From contig OZ022593.1 of the NCBI GenBank assembly GCA_963669155.1, positions 8,732,366 to 8,796,365 on the forward strand: 64,000 nt of DNA. The letters are read 5' to 3'. The notes under the pieces are model-generated. The model worked only from the letters and a program-made list of their open reading frames with translations, was not told the DNA's origin and searched no databases. Shown one piece after another: positions 46,122-57,589 of this stretch; position 1 is the stretch's first letter; the number at the start of each line of letters is the position of its first letter. The position numbers were made by a program, and so were the translations under genes. Source of the DNA: Arbacia lixula. Lineage: Eukaryota; Echinodermata; Echinoidea; Arbacioida; Arbaciidae.

Positions 46122-46190
46122 TGGCTACTGATAATCGTTTGTCTCGCAATGTAAAGTAAACATTGCAAGACAGACGATTATCAGTAGCCA
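46122..46190. ncRNA. Pre-miRNA-sized hairpin (candidate)
   Basis: TGGCTACTGATAATCGTTTG TCTCGCAATG is followed by a 9 base loop (TAAAGTAAA) and CATTGCAAGACAGACGATTA TCAGTAGCCA. The 30 bp stem has one G-T type pair and one mismatch. The length (69 bp), stem and loop sizes suit a microRNA precursor, but a tiny foldback element would look the same. No second copy was noticed in the window. The strand of any transcript is unknown. Confidence 0.35.
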
Positions 46191-46339
46191 TTTATCCGCA
46201 ATGAGTAACATATTTAGCATTACTGAACATACTCTTCCCTATTTTACACACACACACACACACCATGCCGTACCCATAATTTTGCAAAATCATGCTGACG
46301 CAAAATTAGATGTTATCATTACGGATCATAGATAAAAGT

Positions 46340-46636
46340 TTCCTGTCCTCTTTACCCCTCTCCCCCTTCTTCTCTTTCTTATCCTCCCCCCCCCCCCCCC
46401 CCACCACCCCACCCCTCCTTTTTTTCTCTGGATCAGTCCTGTCTCTTAATTCATCCTTCCCTTTCCCCTTCTACCCCTCCCCACTCCCTCCCTCATTCTC
46501 AACCTATTTCTTTTCTTTGGCCAACTCTTCTTTGCTCTGTCTCTACCTCTGTCTTTCTTTCACCCCCTCCCCCTTCTCCACCTCTCTCTCTCTCTCTCTC
46601 TCTCTCCCCTCTCCACTCTCTCTCTCTCCCCCCCCC

Positions 46637-46681
<45 letters not shown>

Positions 46682-46783
46682 CTGTCTCTTTCACCCGCCC
46701 CCTCTCTGTCTGTTTTTATCTCTGTCTCTCTTTTACCCCTCCCCCAGTCTCTTTCTTTCTCTCTCTCTCTCTCTGTCTCTCCC

Positions 46784-46865
<82 letters not shown>
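46340..46865. repeat. Long CT-rich tract with (CT)n and (CA)n
   Basis: A pyrimidine tract with a C run (46386-46402) and several pure CT runs (the longest about 46796-46834), then (CA)n at 46835-46862. It lies in the long intron near the 47145-47047 exon. The 209-codon frame over it is an artefact. Confidence 0.92.
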
Positions 46866-46867
<2 letters not shown>

Positions 46868-47046
46868 TTAACTTTTCCTTCCTTTCTACACACCTGTAAT
46901 CCGGCTTGCCTCTCCCACCCTCATCCCGGTCCACTTTGAATTGAGGTGGGGGTGGGAGTGGGGGGAAGGGGTAGCACAGGGGGCACCAACCAACGCGATT
47001 GATCTAATTTCATAGCCCTGGCCTCTGGAGGGTTTCTGACATTTAC

Positions 47047-47145
47047 CTTGCACTGACAGCCTTCCTGGCGATATTATGGTGTGGTTCCCATAAAAAAAGA
47101 GTCCCCAGTCATTGTCCTCTTCAACACCACCATAAGCGTCCATGT
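47047..47145 (-). CDS. Ig-superfamily gene, upstream exon (end of a preceding Ig-like domain)
   Basis: The 99 bp exon lies between TTTGCCTGGCAG and the donor G|GTAAAT. Two leading bases, 32 codons and one trailing base give phase 1 on both sides, and the trailing G joins GT of the 17473 exon to make Gly. It encodes MDAYGGVEEDNDWGLFFYGN then HTIISPGRLSVQ. The joined text RLSVQ-GGPPSIAKRL is the usual passage from a G strand to the next Ig domain. NDWGLFFYG sits where the F strand DxGxYxC would be, with an aromatic in place of Cys. NHT is a possible glycosylation site. The intron to the next solid exon is 29.6 kb and holds much of the window's MITEs. The acceptor is average, so the 5' edge is less certain than the 3' edge. 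Confidence 0.6.
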
Positions 47146-47149
47146 CTGC

Positions 47150-49590
47150 CAGGCAAACTCAGTGAGCCACACTTCTCAATACATGTGTCTGTAACATAGA
47201 CTATATAGCCCCTGCCTTAACCATTTCGGCATCAGACAAAATTAGCTCTATTGGAATTATGTGTATTACATGTACTTCTGAATAAATGCACATATGGTGT
47301 ACAAAGACATCACTGGCCAGATGTGTGTCAGGGGAGCAGTTCCATGGTAATGGAATGACAGTCAGACTCAGTTTTTACACTTTCAAATTAACGCAAAACA
47401 AAATCTCTTTCATATGATGTCAATATGATGCACAATTCTATGCAGAGAGCGAGTGCTATTATTTTTCTACACAACCTTTTCTATTAATAATTCGTGCATG
47501 TCAATGAGCTTGGTAACAGAATGACGCTAAAATCCATTTTGCATCCAAATGTATACCAGCTAGTCTGCATTTCAGACCCACTGATTCAGACTGATTGACT
47601 GGCATGGCTTAGTGCCAGCAAACTAATAGTTGCCCTGGCCATCGTGTCATTGTAAGAAAGAAATGGAAATATGATATAAATTCTGAAGTTTGGCTGGTCT
47701 GACTGCAAAATCACTGGCAAGAGTTGTCCACCCTACCTCATATATACCTCACTACAGCCTTCACACCATGACAGGACAAGTCAGACCATGGAATATTACA
47801 TATTAAAATCCTGAATTTGGGGGAGTCTGGCTTTAAAATTTCCTAAAAAATCACCAGCGAGAATTGACACTAAAAGCTTGAGAATATTTCTTACCCTTCA
47901 CTGTGCACCCATAACTCATGTTCTTTTTTTAGTTGGATATAATTAAAAATGTAAAAAAAAAAAACCTTGACAGGACTACATAAGAATAGGGGGTGGGAAA
48001 GGGAAGCATGGGGAGAAGAGGGGTGGGGGTGGGAGTAGATTCGAATAGAAGCAGGATATCTAAGAAGAAGGGTATTGAAAGTTTGGCAGAATCGGACAGA
48101 TCAGGTGAAAGGTATGAAGATTTGAAGATGATAATCATGAGCGGAAGTAACATTCGGAAGTAACTCTGGTTCACCTGAACAAGAATTTGCAAATCAAGTG
48201 GCAGCATACAGGTTTTTCCCCTTTCAAGATACAAATTCTAGAATCGTTTTCAAATAACTTTCAAGGAGTTATAACCACGTGACTTACATGAAAGGAAAGT
48301 TTTTAAATAACATTTTAGGAGTAACAAACACATGACTTACATGAAAGGAAAGGGAGAGCCGTGGGATCTTCCGATCAGATCGCTAACCCATCAGATTAGG
48401 AATAACCAAGAGAGCACCTGTGTGAATTGAATTTCCTCAAAGCATAAAACTGCTTTGATCCTGAGTGAAGATAGAATTTGCAAGTGTGTGCATGCTGCTG
48501 TCAGTTTAAACTCCCTATTGCAATAGCATGTACATGTACACTGTAGCATTTTTGACAAGAGCATTTAGCATGGCTGATTCTAACTTTAGAAAGGTTGAAA
48601 ACGTTCATAAAAGGCTAGAAAAGAGTTAATAAACATACTCTTTGCTCATGGGATTTCATGTTGGAAAAGAAATAATTCATATACGTATAGTGTACTTGTT
48701 CAAAGCATACTTTATCATGAAGAAATGTGTGTTTGAATTGACATATTTGAGCTGTGGACTCACAAACTGCAAACTAGTATTAACTGCCAACTGTCTCTAA
48801 GGATTTTGTTTTATGTAGTTGCTATCAGTATCACTTTACAGTTACAATTTGTTTTACCATATGACTGTATGATATACAAACTATTACCCAGTAGTTCCTT
48901 TAACATAGATACATTTTCCCCAATGGGTGTAATGACTGGGCAAATTTGGCCTTGCAATGGTGTTGCTGTTTCACTTTCTTACATAAAGCCTGGAGGCAAA
49001 TTTGAATGGACTTTGTTTTGTCTATAGGAACAAACCGATTTATCAACATTCTCTGTCCATAATGCAATCAATTTATCAGTGCTAGACTTAATTGTCGCCA
49101 AGAAAACGACTCTTGAAAATTATGGCAGATAACGCCCCAATAAAACAAGTGGTCAAGTGTACAATCTTTCTAACCTGTCGATGGGACCGTCCCCTTGTAT
49201 GTGATGATGCAATTCCAAAGTGAGAACTTAGAAATTAATCTAACGTGTGGAAATTTGTACAGATACAAGTAGATATACACTTCACTGCATAAATGTGTAC
49301 ACTGCATTATATGAAAAAAAATATCCCCAGCTGTTTTTCTGGTAGGAGATGAAACAACTGTGAGACACTTAGAGGTGTAAAGATATGCAAAAAATAAAAC
49401 TTTTATGTTTAGATTTGTCCAAATATAAGTTTAACCCTTTGCAAGCCAGATGAAATGCTACTCTATGGGATTCATGTGTATTGATGGTAAAATTTACAAA
49501 TGACATGTTATAGGTTCAGCATTTTAAAAGGCAGCTGGGCCCTGAGAGCTAAACAACAAAATATTTTTTTTTCACATATTATTTGAGTCT
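47150..49590. other. No gene seen; upstream intron of the Ig gene
   Basis: Unique AT-rich DNA. Near 48280-48360 the word GTGACTTACATGAAAGGAAA or ATGACTTACATGAAAGGAAA repeats 64 bp apart. No signal-peptide exon with a phase-1 donor was recognised on the minus strand. A family I repeat begins at 49431. Confidence 0.45.
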
Positions 49591-49593
49591 ACA

Positions 49594-49829
49594 TACACTC
49601 CAGCTCAAAGGAATTGACATAGGGAAAGGGAAAGGGAAGAAAGGGAAGAAGTCGCAGTTTTGAACCGCGGTATATTTTGTCCAGTTTAGCATGAAATATG
49701 ATGCTTTTTAGATTAAAGCATCATGTTTCATGCTGAACTCGACAAAATATACCCTCGGTTTAAATCTGCGGCTCCTTCCCTTTCTTCCCTTTCCCTTTCC
49801 CTATGCCAATTCCTTTGAGCTGGAGTGTA
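49594..49829. mobile_element. TA-flanked foldback MITE (family C), copy 2
   Basis: TACACTCCAGCTCAAAGGAA and TTCCTTTGAGCTGGAGTGTA are exact complements. The arms GACATAGGGAAAGGGAAAGG and TATTTTGTCCAGTTTAGCAT continue the fold. Length 236 bp. It is better preserved than 29076-29304. Confidence 0.88.
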
Positions 49830-49992
49830 TGTGTTGTCACACTTGACCCTCTCAGTCCCACATGGACATGGAGCCAATCGATACAGTGACTAGTCTTGGA
49901 GTACTAGACTCTATTTGTCAGTTGGGATCAGAAATGTTTAACAGCATGGAAGCAAGGCTAACCCTCCTGAGGAGATATAGAATATGAAGGAT

Positions 49993-50348
49993 TACTGGGA
50001 AGGCAAAAAAGCCTTCAAAATGTAATTGTGAGCAATCTTCTTGCCAATGGTCTTAAATTCATGTATTGTCTATTTTAGAAGCTTGCTGAAAGTTATTTGC
50101 CCTCAAATGATCTACATTTGGAGTAATGAGTGATTAAATCACAAATCCTCAAAATGTTCGGGCCGAACATTTTGAGGATTTAATCATTAATCATTAATTA
50201 CTCCATATATGGATCATTTGAGGGCAAATAGCTTTCAGCAAGCTTCTAAAATATACAATACATAAATTAAAGACCATTGGCAAGAAGATTGCTCACGATT
50301 ACCTTTTGAAGGCTTTTTTGCCTTCCAAGTACAGTATATGCCCTTTAA
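49993..50348. mobile_element. TTAA foldback MITE (family A), left end lost
   Basis: The left arm starts inside the terminus at ACTGGGAAGGCAAAAAAGCC without TTAA. The right end is intact (CAAGTACAGTATATGCCCT then TTAA). The centre CAAAATGTTCGGGCCGAACA is a perfect palindrome. Confidence 0.9.
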
Positions 50349-50359
50349 CCAAAAGAAAC

Positions 50360-52010
50360 TTCCACATTTGGTGCCCAAGCGCTGCTGCCCTGAGCGGTAT
50401 GTCCTTCCCTCTAAATTTACATCAATGATGACAAAGATGCGCCACAGCTCCAACACAAATAGATAGATCAAGTTTCACGAGACAGACAGCACGATGGTTC
50501 TCGGGGGCGAGCTGAAGTCGGAATGCCACCACTTAAATCAATAATTCATGAGCTAAATTGAAAAATATTGTCCATCCCATGTCGCCATAAATTTCCCTCT
50601 GAAATCTAATCTGACTCCGGTTGTTGTTCCGGTTAAAAAGAGGTAGCTCTGCTCTCTGAATGTATGAATGAATGAATGAATGCATGTGCGTGCGTGCATA
50701 GCGCGCATACCGCAATTCGGCATCTGTAAACACATAGCACGCTCCGTTCCTCTCCTAAAAAAGTTTCTCGGCCGTTTATGGCCCGCGCGGGGTCCCACCC
50801 CGGCCCCCACCAGGCCTATCAAGTAGCTGCTTCAGAGTTGTTGACCATTTGGAAACATGGTGAAAATTTGTGCTGCCATATTGAGATATACACATCAAAT
50901 AGCGAAGGCGTTGCATTCCGACATAGGGTGATAAATCATCGGAGGCAAGGAAACTATGTTGAAGCCTAGGCTTTGGCTGTAGCAAATATGAACAGGATTC
51001 GTGACGTTAATTGTATTTCTGTGCAACTACTGACACTAAAGATTTATGTGCTGCCATGAAAATACAAGGGGAAAAGGACTTGACGTAGAGGAAAAGGTCA
51101 TGAAATTGGAATATAAGGTTGATGATAAAAGAGTGAAAAAATAACATGGCAGCTCAGGGCAATTTAACCCACGCAATACAAAAAAGAACCCCCTTGAATG
51201 CAAAAAAAAACCCCATTGTTTTAAGTCATCAAGAAACTCCAGGGCTAGCGTTTTGAATGTGAACATCATAGATTTCCTTAACCAGGTTCAGGCAAATAGT
51301 ATAAAGGCTAAGAATGCAAGTGCAAAAAGCCTCAAAACACTGTACAGGGTTAAGGATAATATTTGGATGACGATATTACAGAGATAAGAAAAACCCAGAA
51401 TCGGAAGGGTATTAAGAGTTTTCTCAGCTTTCTTTCCATACTTGGTACCTCGGAGGGATTATTTGTCCACGTCGTACTGTGATTTCCTGCGCCTCACCAC
51501 AGAAACCCACATCGCAGCGATGGATTGCTTCCCGTGATCACCTTGCCAAGAAATCTGCAAGATGGGGATAAACCGGGCCTCTAAAGGGGAAACGCATCGC
51601 TCGCTCCGTCATGAAGGAAGTGCATGCCATCCCTTTATGCGAAAATACCAAATTCTGTCACCCTATGGCCCACACAAAGTCACAAACATTTTGTTTGCAT
51701 TAGAAAATCTATTCCAGGCAAATACACCCAGTGGTAAGGATAGCATACTTCATCCTATATGTGAATCTTTTTTTTATAAAAAGAAAAACAAGTTCCCCCA
51801 AAACATTGGAGACTGAGGAATTCAAAACTATATCTATCTCTGTGTATCCCTTTTGCAGATATACTTGTCCCAATTCAATACATTTTGCAGTGTTTGTCTC
51901 ATGACATCAGACTTGAATAGCCCCCACAAATACACACTGTACCCCCCCCCCCCCTCTCCCCCTTGATTTCTACCATATGTATTATGGAATGTGTATTCAT
52001 TGTTGTGTAA
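50360..52010. other. Unique DNA, no gene seen
   Basis: Includes an (AATG)n run near 50658-50687, a GC-rich patch near 50770-50815 and a weak family H trace near 51150-51230. Short frames lack domains. Confidence 0.45.
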
Positions 52011-52024
52011 TTACAAGTACTTTA

Positions 52025-52425
52025 AACTCCATACACTCATTTAAGATTTCCAAGAGGGCCTTCAATCAGCCACTGACTGCTCAGCAAAGGTTTGTCCAAC
52101 CTTTGAAAGTAGCTGAACATTTGAGTACAATACCATAACGCATTCCACACCACCATATTATGGAATGTGGATTCACTGTTTTGAACCCCAAACAGTCATT
52201 CTGAGATTTCCAAGAAGGCCTTCTATCGGCTACTGATTGTTTTTAACTGATTGCCCTGTTTTCACAAGTAGCCCAACAATTGAGTGCAATCACATCACAC
52301 ATACCACGGAATGTAGATTCAATAACTTATTTCATATCTTATCCCCTAACATTCATTGTAAGATTTCCAAGGAGGCCTTTCATCGGCCACTGACTGCTGA
52401 TCAAAGGTTCGCCCGTTCTTTGCTA
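52025..52425. repeat. Tandem repeat, about 158 bp, three units
   Basis: AGATTTCCAAGAGGGCCTTC and relatives recur at 52044, 52204 and 52361, followed each time by ATCRGCYACTGAYTG. GAATGTGGATTCA or GAATGTAGATTCA precedes units two and three. Confidence 0.8.
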
Positions 52426-52629
52426 GTAGCCCTTCGCACCAGTCCAGCGCACCTTCATCGTGGCTGTCAAATTCAATTTGCGACCCATACCGTTATGACA
52501 TTATGGGCTACGCGGTGACCAGTCTGCAAATACATGGGGGACACACACTCGCCTTTCACCACCACCGCCAATTAGCCAAATTTTGACACCACAAGCAATT
52601 AGGACATTAAAATTGCCCACTTCAGGTGT

Positions 52630-52930
52630 CAAAAAGTCATTCAAGCTGTGCTGTGTTCAGACCGGGGGAAATTTAATCTGTGTTGCAGACAGCAGGAAAA
52701 TTTGTGCACAGTGTTTCAAAGTGCCTGGATGTACATGTTGAGAAAGTCACTCAAACTGTGCTGTGTTCAGACAAAGGGAAAGTTTAGCTGTCTTGAGGTT
52801 AGCTCAGATCACAAGATTAGATGACCACATCGATTTCTGCACAAAGGTAATGGAACTGTTGAGAAGGTCATTCAAGCTGTGCTGTGTTCATACAGGGGGA
52901 AAGTTGAGCTGTGTTCAGATGGTACATCCA
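52630..52930. repeat. Tandem repeat, 110-121 bp, three units
   Basis: TCAAGCTGTGCTGTGTTCAG or a one-base variant occurs at 52641, 52751 and 52872. Each is followed by GGGGAAA or AGGGAAA, then a TTGAGCTGTGTT-like word. Confidence 0.8.
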
Positions 52931-53684
52931 GGAGAATTGATGTAGTCATGGTCTAGATTTTTGCAATGAGAACGCCTTCATGTTGAACTCTTGCATATGT
53001 TCATATAGCATGTGATTGCATACTAAACCTGTTGAACTGCATCTAACAATTTAAACAATTTACATGTACGCAATATGCATGACTTGATTTTTGCTTTTCG
53101 CCTGATTAAGCTTTGCTCTCCTTCAACAGGTTAAAGATGGCCCATCCCTTTTACAATCATCTGCAAACTTTGTGAAAGTTTGCACATATTGAGCACATAT
53201 CTTTGGGATACCAACTGTGAAATTTTAAGGACAGAGGTGTATAACTCCCATAGAATAATGAAAATATAACTAGTTGTCACCAAGATTTAACTTTTTTGTG
53301 GTACAAAAAAAGAAAGCTTGATCAATTATCAAAGACTATTTCCTCAAAACTGAATATTACGCTTTGTCGATTCCAGAGAAAGGTTATCCACTCTCTTGCA
53401 AATGATGACAAAGTCAGGGAACTTTCAGAATTATAGTCTGCAAAAGGGACTGATTACCTTTAAGGTAATGTGAACCTTCTGCTCTCCTTCAACAGTTTAA
53501 GTTAATGTGAAACTTCTGCAGGTCAAAATATAAAGTTGTGTAAATATCATAATTATTGGACATTAGTGTCAATTTTCATTACTCACAAATTGATCCTTCA
53601 TTCTATACTCAAGATTCATGTAATGTTTTAGGAACATTTTGTCTGAAAAAAGTGGTATACACACGACCTTGAATTTACATGTTA

Positions 53685-53845
53685 CATGACCTTTGAGATG
53701 CAATGTTTTACACAAATTGATTTTGACTGTAAAAAAGGGGTTCACCTCTAAAATGTTTAAATGTTCATGTTACATTTACCTCCAAGATGCAATGTTTAAC
53801 AGAAACTGATTTTGTCTGTAAAAGCGGGTACACTTCCTTTAAATT
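53685..53845. repeat. Two-unit repeat of about 95 bp
   Basis: GAGATGCAATGTTTTACACA and AAGATGCAATGTTTAACAGA each precede AATTGATTTTGACTGTAAAA or its variant and a GGGT-TACAC or GGGGTTCACC word. Confidence 0.65.
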
Positions 53846-54019
53846 CTCATACATTTTTCAGACCTAGATTCATATCAAAGTTCACAAACAAGAATCTTGA
53901 TGGTAGTAGAGTCTCAAAGGCAAAGCTGAAAAGGATGTCCCTGTTAAACTTGTCACACTCACTCAAGACAAAGAGACAAAAACTACAAATCAAAGACAGA
54001 GAGTGTAAAAAAAAACGAC

Positions 54020-54260
54020 ACCCACATTATTAATACTGCCTAGTGCGCTGAGTGCTGGGACCGTATTACCACCCTGAGAGAGAGTTTGAGGGAATGTTCG
54101 CTGCAAAAATTGTCCCCGCGTGAATGGTGTTATTATAGTAATTACTGCTGTTGGGCTCCATTTAGCTGGGCCCACCAGGACATTTAACCTGGGTTGACCC
54201 CGCTCAGAGCCGCAAAGTCGCAACGGACAACAATCACGCGACTGCGGGGTCACGTAAAAT
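54020..54260. promoter_or_regulatory. Unique block with nuclear-receptor-like half sites
   Basis: Repeat-free, moderate-GC DNA carries GGGTTGACCCCGCTC and, inverted 50 bp on, GCGGGGTCACGTA, plus a TAGTAATTACT homeobox-type core. It is upstream of the known Ig-gene exons. A regulatory role is only inferred from motifs. Confidence 0.2.
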
Positions 54261-54659
54261 GTTCAAATATTGCAAAGGTCGGGGGATACAATCAGAGTCG
54301 CAAATGGGAAAGAAGCATCTGAAATGTTGTCACATAACAAGCGCTTGTTTTCTTAAAGGCAGGATCAGACGTTTTTAGGCTGGAGATATAATTTCAAATG
54401 TTAATTTGGGAATAACACTTAAAGCGCCATTGAGGCAGTTCTGCACGGGTAATACACACCAATCCCACAGAGGCATATGGAGTCTGGCAGAGGAAGTAGC
54501 CAAACAGATTGCTCTTCATAGAATAAGTAACTTTCTATTCTCACTTGCCTGAATCTATCTCAGATCATTCCAGAGGGGGAATATATTCCTTAAACTCAAT
54601 ACAGGGTTATGCTCCCCAGAGGCTCGTGCAGCTAATGAATCAACACTAAAATTATTACA

Positions 54660-54885
54660 TGGGGGCTCATGGGGCTAATGGCATAACATCAGGCATGAAA
54701 AATAGCCCCCCAAAACATGTTTTTATTTCATACATGTTTTCTTTCCTTTTGCTATGAGAAAAATATACATGTATATCTCACAGGGGTTCTTTTGTTATTT
54801 ACAGGGGCTCTTTGGGGTAATTGGGGGGATAAATTGCCCTGAGCCCCTGTGTAATTATTTCAGTGTTGGGGGGAGGGGTAAGAAG
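54660..54885 (+). repeat. GGGGGCTC dispersed repeat (family H)
   Basis: GGGGGCTCATGGGGCTAATG, CACAGGGGTTCTTTTGTTAT and GCCCCTGTGTAATTATTTCA match the order seen at 24290-24665. Confidence 0.65.
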
Positions 54886-54946
54886 GGCATGAAGATGACT
54901 CAATTTCAACTCTTGTGCCACATGGGCCACTGCCTACTGTCACCCT

Positions 54947-55320
54947 TTAAAGGTCATATACTGTACTGGGAAGGCAAAAAAAGCCTTCAAAATATAATTG
55001 TTAGCAATCTTCTTGCCAATGGTCTTAAATTCATGTATTGTCCATTATAGAAGCTTGCTGGAAGTTATTTGCCGTCAATTGATCTACATTTGGAGTAATG
55101 AGTGATTAAATCACAAATCCTCAAAATGTTCGGCCCGAAAATTTTGAGAATTTAATCATTAATCATTAATTACTCCATATGTGGATCATTTGAGGGCAAA
55201 TAACTTTCTGCAAGTTTCTAAAATGGACAATACATGAATTTAAGACCATTGGCAAGAAGATTGCTCACAATCACCTTTTGAAGGCCTTTTTGTCTTCCCA
55301 GTACAGTATACTCCCTTTAA
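54947..55320. mobile_element. TTAA foldback MITE (family A), full copy
   Basis: 374 bp with TTAA on both sides. The left end is AGGTCATATACTGTACTGGG and the right end CAGTACAGTATACTCCCT. The right terminus carries the CTCCCT variant also seen at 38867-39238, so two subfamilies differing at the end (GCCCT or CTCCCT) are mixed here. Confidence 0.92.
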
Positions 55321-55421
55321 GACAAGCCACACTTTCTCTCCCTCCTCTCTGACAGACGAGAAGGCCCCTGGGCATGGGAATTCCATTGATGACACTCACA
55401 AGCATGTTCAGGGCCATCAGC

Positions 55422-55790
55422 GTGATCTTTCATATGCCCCTTTCACACCAGAAAAAGGGCATGGGTTGACTCTGTCACACACATGGAAATGTACCTGCTT
55501 TGATATGCCCCATTCACATTAGAAAATTGGCATTTGGTGTGATCTTTCATATGCCCCTTTCACACCAGAAAAAGGGCACGGGTTGACTCTGTCGCACACG
55601 TGGAAATGCATCTGCTTTGATATGCCCCATTCACATCAGAAAATTGGTATTTGGTCGACTCTGTCACAATGTAGAACAGTTTGTATATGGACCCTCTTCC
55701 CATTATCAAAAGGGCATCAGTTTATTGTTCAATGTGCCTCATTCACACAAGAAAATGGGCATTGATTGAATCCTTCGCATCTATGTCCAT
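55422..55790. repeat. 117-bp tandem repeat, two clear units and a decayed third
   Basis: GTGATCTTTCATATGCCCCT starts units at 55422 and 55539. CCAGAAAAAGGGCAYGGGTT and GATATGCCCCATTCACAT follow in both. A third unit from about 55656 keeps only ATTCACACAAGAAAATGGGC. Confidence 0.88.
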
Positions 55791-55879
55791 ATACATTTAC
55801 AATGTAACACATGTTCATGGAACCTCTTTCCATTAATACCAAAAGGGCACGATTATGTTCTTACATAATATACCCCAAT

Positions 55880-56198
55880 TGGCAATCTTCTTGCCAATGG
55901 TCTTAAATTCATGTATTGTCCATTTTAGAAGCTTGCTGAAAGTTATTTGCCCTCAAATGATCCACATATGGAGTAATTAATGATTAATGATTAAATCCTC
56001 AAAATGTTCGGGCCGAACATTTTGAGGATTTGTGATTTAATCACTCATTACTCCAAATGTAAATCATTTGAGGGCAAATAACTTTCAGCAAGCTTCTAAA
56101 ATAGACAATACATGTATTTAAGACCATTGGCAAGAAGATTGCTAACAATTACATTTTGAAGGGTTTTTTGCCTTCCCAGTACAGTATATGCCCTTTAA
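55880..56198. mobile_element. TTAA foldback MITE (family A), left end lost
   Basis: Starts abruptly at GGCAATCTTCTTGCCAATGG, about 50 bp into the consensus. The right side is complete (CCCAGTACAGTATATGCCCT then TTAA). The centre is the perfect CAAAATGTTCGGGCCGAACA. Confidence 0.9.
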
Positions 56199-56199
56199 A

Positions 56200-57580
56200 G
56201 ATGGTTGAAAGGTGTCACATGATTCACCTCTATTCCACAGTAAGGACTAAAAGTAATACAAGATGTATGCACCACTGTTGCATACATGTGCATGTATTTG
56301 AACCAGCTAAACACTACAAATGCATAGAGCTTCATTTTGTCTAGCACAGAAAATGTTAAAGACAGAATAGACCTTTTGCAGGTCAGAAATATAACTTTTT
56401 GTAAGAAAAAAACTCATAAAATGGAAGAAGATGATGAGCAAGAACTTCCTACTTAATTATAGAACTGAAAACTGCCTTTGAGCAGAATTATATTGATTGC
56501 TAAATTTTGAGTTAGGTTTTGGACAGGTTGACTGAAACCTCGAACCTAGAGACCGGAGACTGCAATATGCAATAGTGCACCGTACAATGATGCGCTGAGG
56601 CAAGTGGCGTACACTGAGCAAATGTTGCAATACAGTTTATGAATCCAGACCATGGTTGGTGCATTTCAAACTGAAACAAGGATAGTTTTTTCACTTTTCC
56701 TGAAAATATTTGTGACGCTTTTTTTGCCTGAAATTTCACATCACAATTAGGGTATACTGCTCATTTCTGCCAAGTTTCACGACTTTTGCCATTGGGATCC
56801 CCTGTCTTTAATCATGGCAGAACTCCATTCTTTACCGCTGCTTTCCTGTACCCATAACAACAATGTGTCATTGTCACATTTTTGCGACAGCCCAAGCACA
56901 TGAGGCCCACAGAATGGCAATATGTCCATCACAGACAGAATTTAAGGTCAACATTAATTACACCCCCAGAATTCCCCCCATCTCCTAAATAAACATACTC
57001 TAGGACGTTTTATCGTCATCTGTGCTTGTCACGATCGCGATCACGAATGTTGTTATTCCTGTCTGTAACCATGGCGCAGCAGTGCAGCTTTGACATCTTA
57101 GCTTCGGAACTTAACATTTCCTATTGGCCTGCTGTTCCGTTTCATACAATTTCCCCTCACCTGTCCCACAAACCAACACGCAGTCCTCGAATTGCTAACC
57201 CCAAGCCTGTTCCCAGACAATATGATGGATTAGTCAATCGTGATTGTCAACCGTAAGCCGTGACCACACTTCAAGAACCCTGGGCAATGATGTAAAAGGG
57301 GATTATATGATTCATTCAAACATCAGACACATGCTGGCTCATCAGAGGGTGATCTGCAACCCAGAAACACAAAGAAGGACACTTTTAATGTGATGTGGAC
57401 GCCGTGCCAAATTTGAGCCGCGAACGAATAAGTTGCAGAGATTCACGTAATGAGAAGGCATTGGCGAACCCTATGAGTAATCAGTGCTTTCTTTAACGTA
57501 ATACTTCACGACCTCAAAACCCCCAGAAGTACAGATACTGATAAGTCGTCGCCAAGGCATATAAGGAAGGGGCATTTTTT
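56200..57580. other. Unique DNA, no gene seen
   Basis: The segment 57000-57480 is repeat-free with CpG words (ACGATCGCGATCACGA). No exon-like frame with splice sites was recognised. Confidence 0.45.
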
Positions 57581-57589
57581 TTTTAAAGT

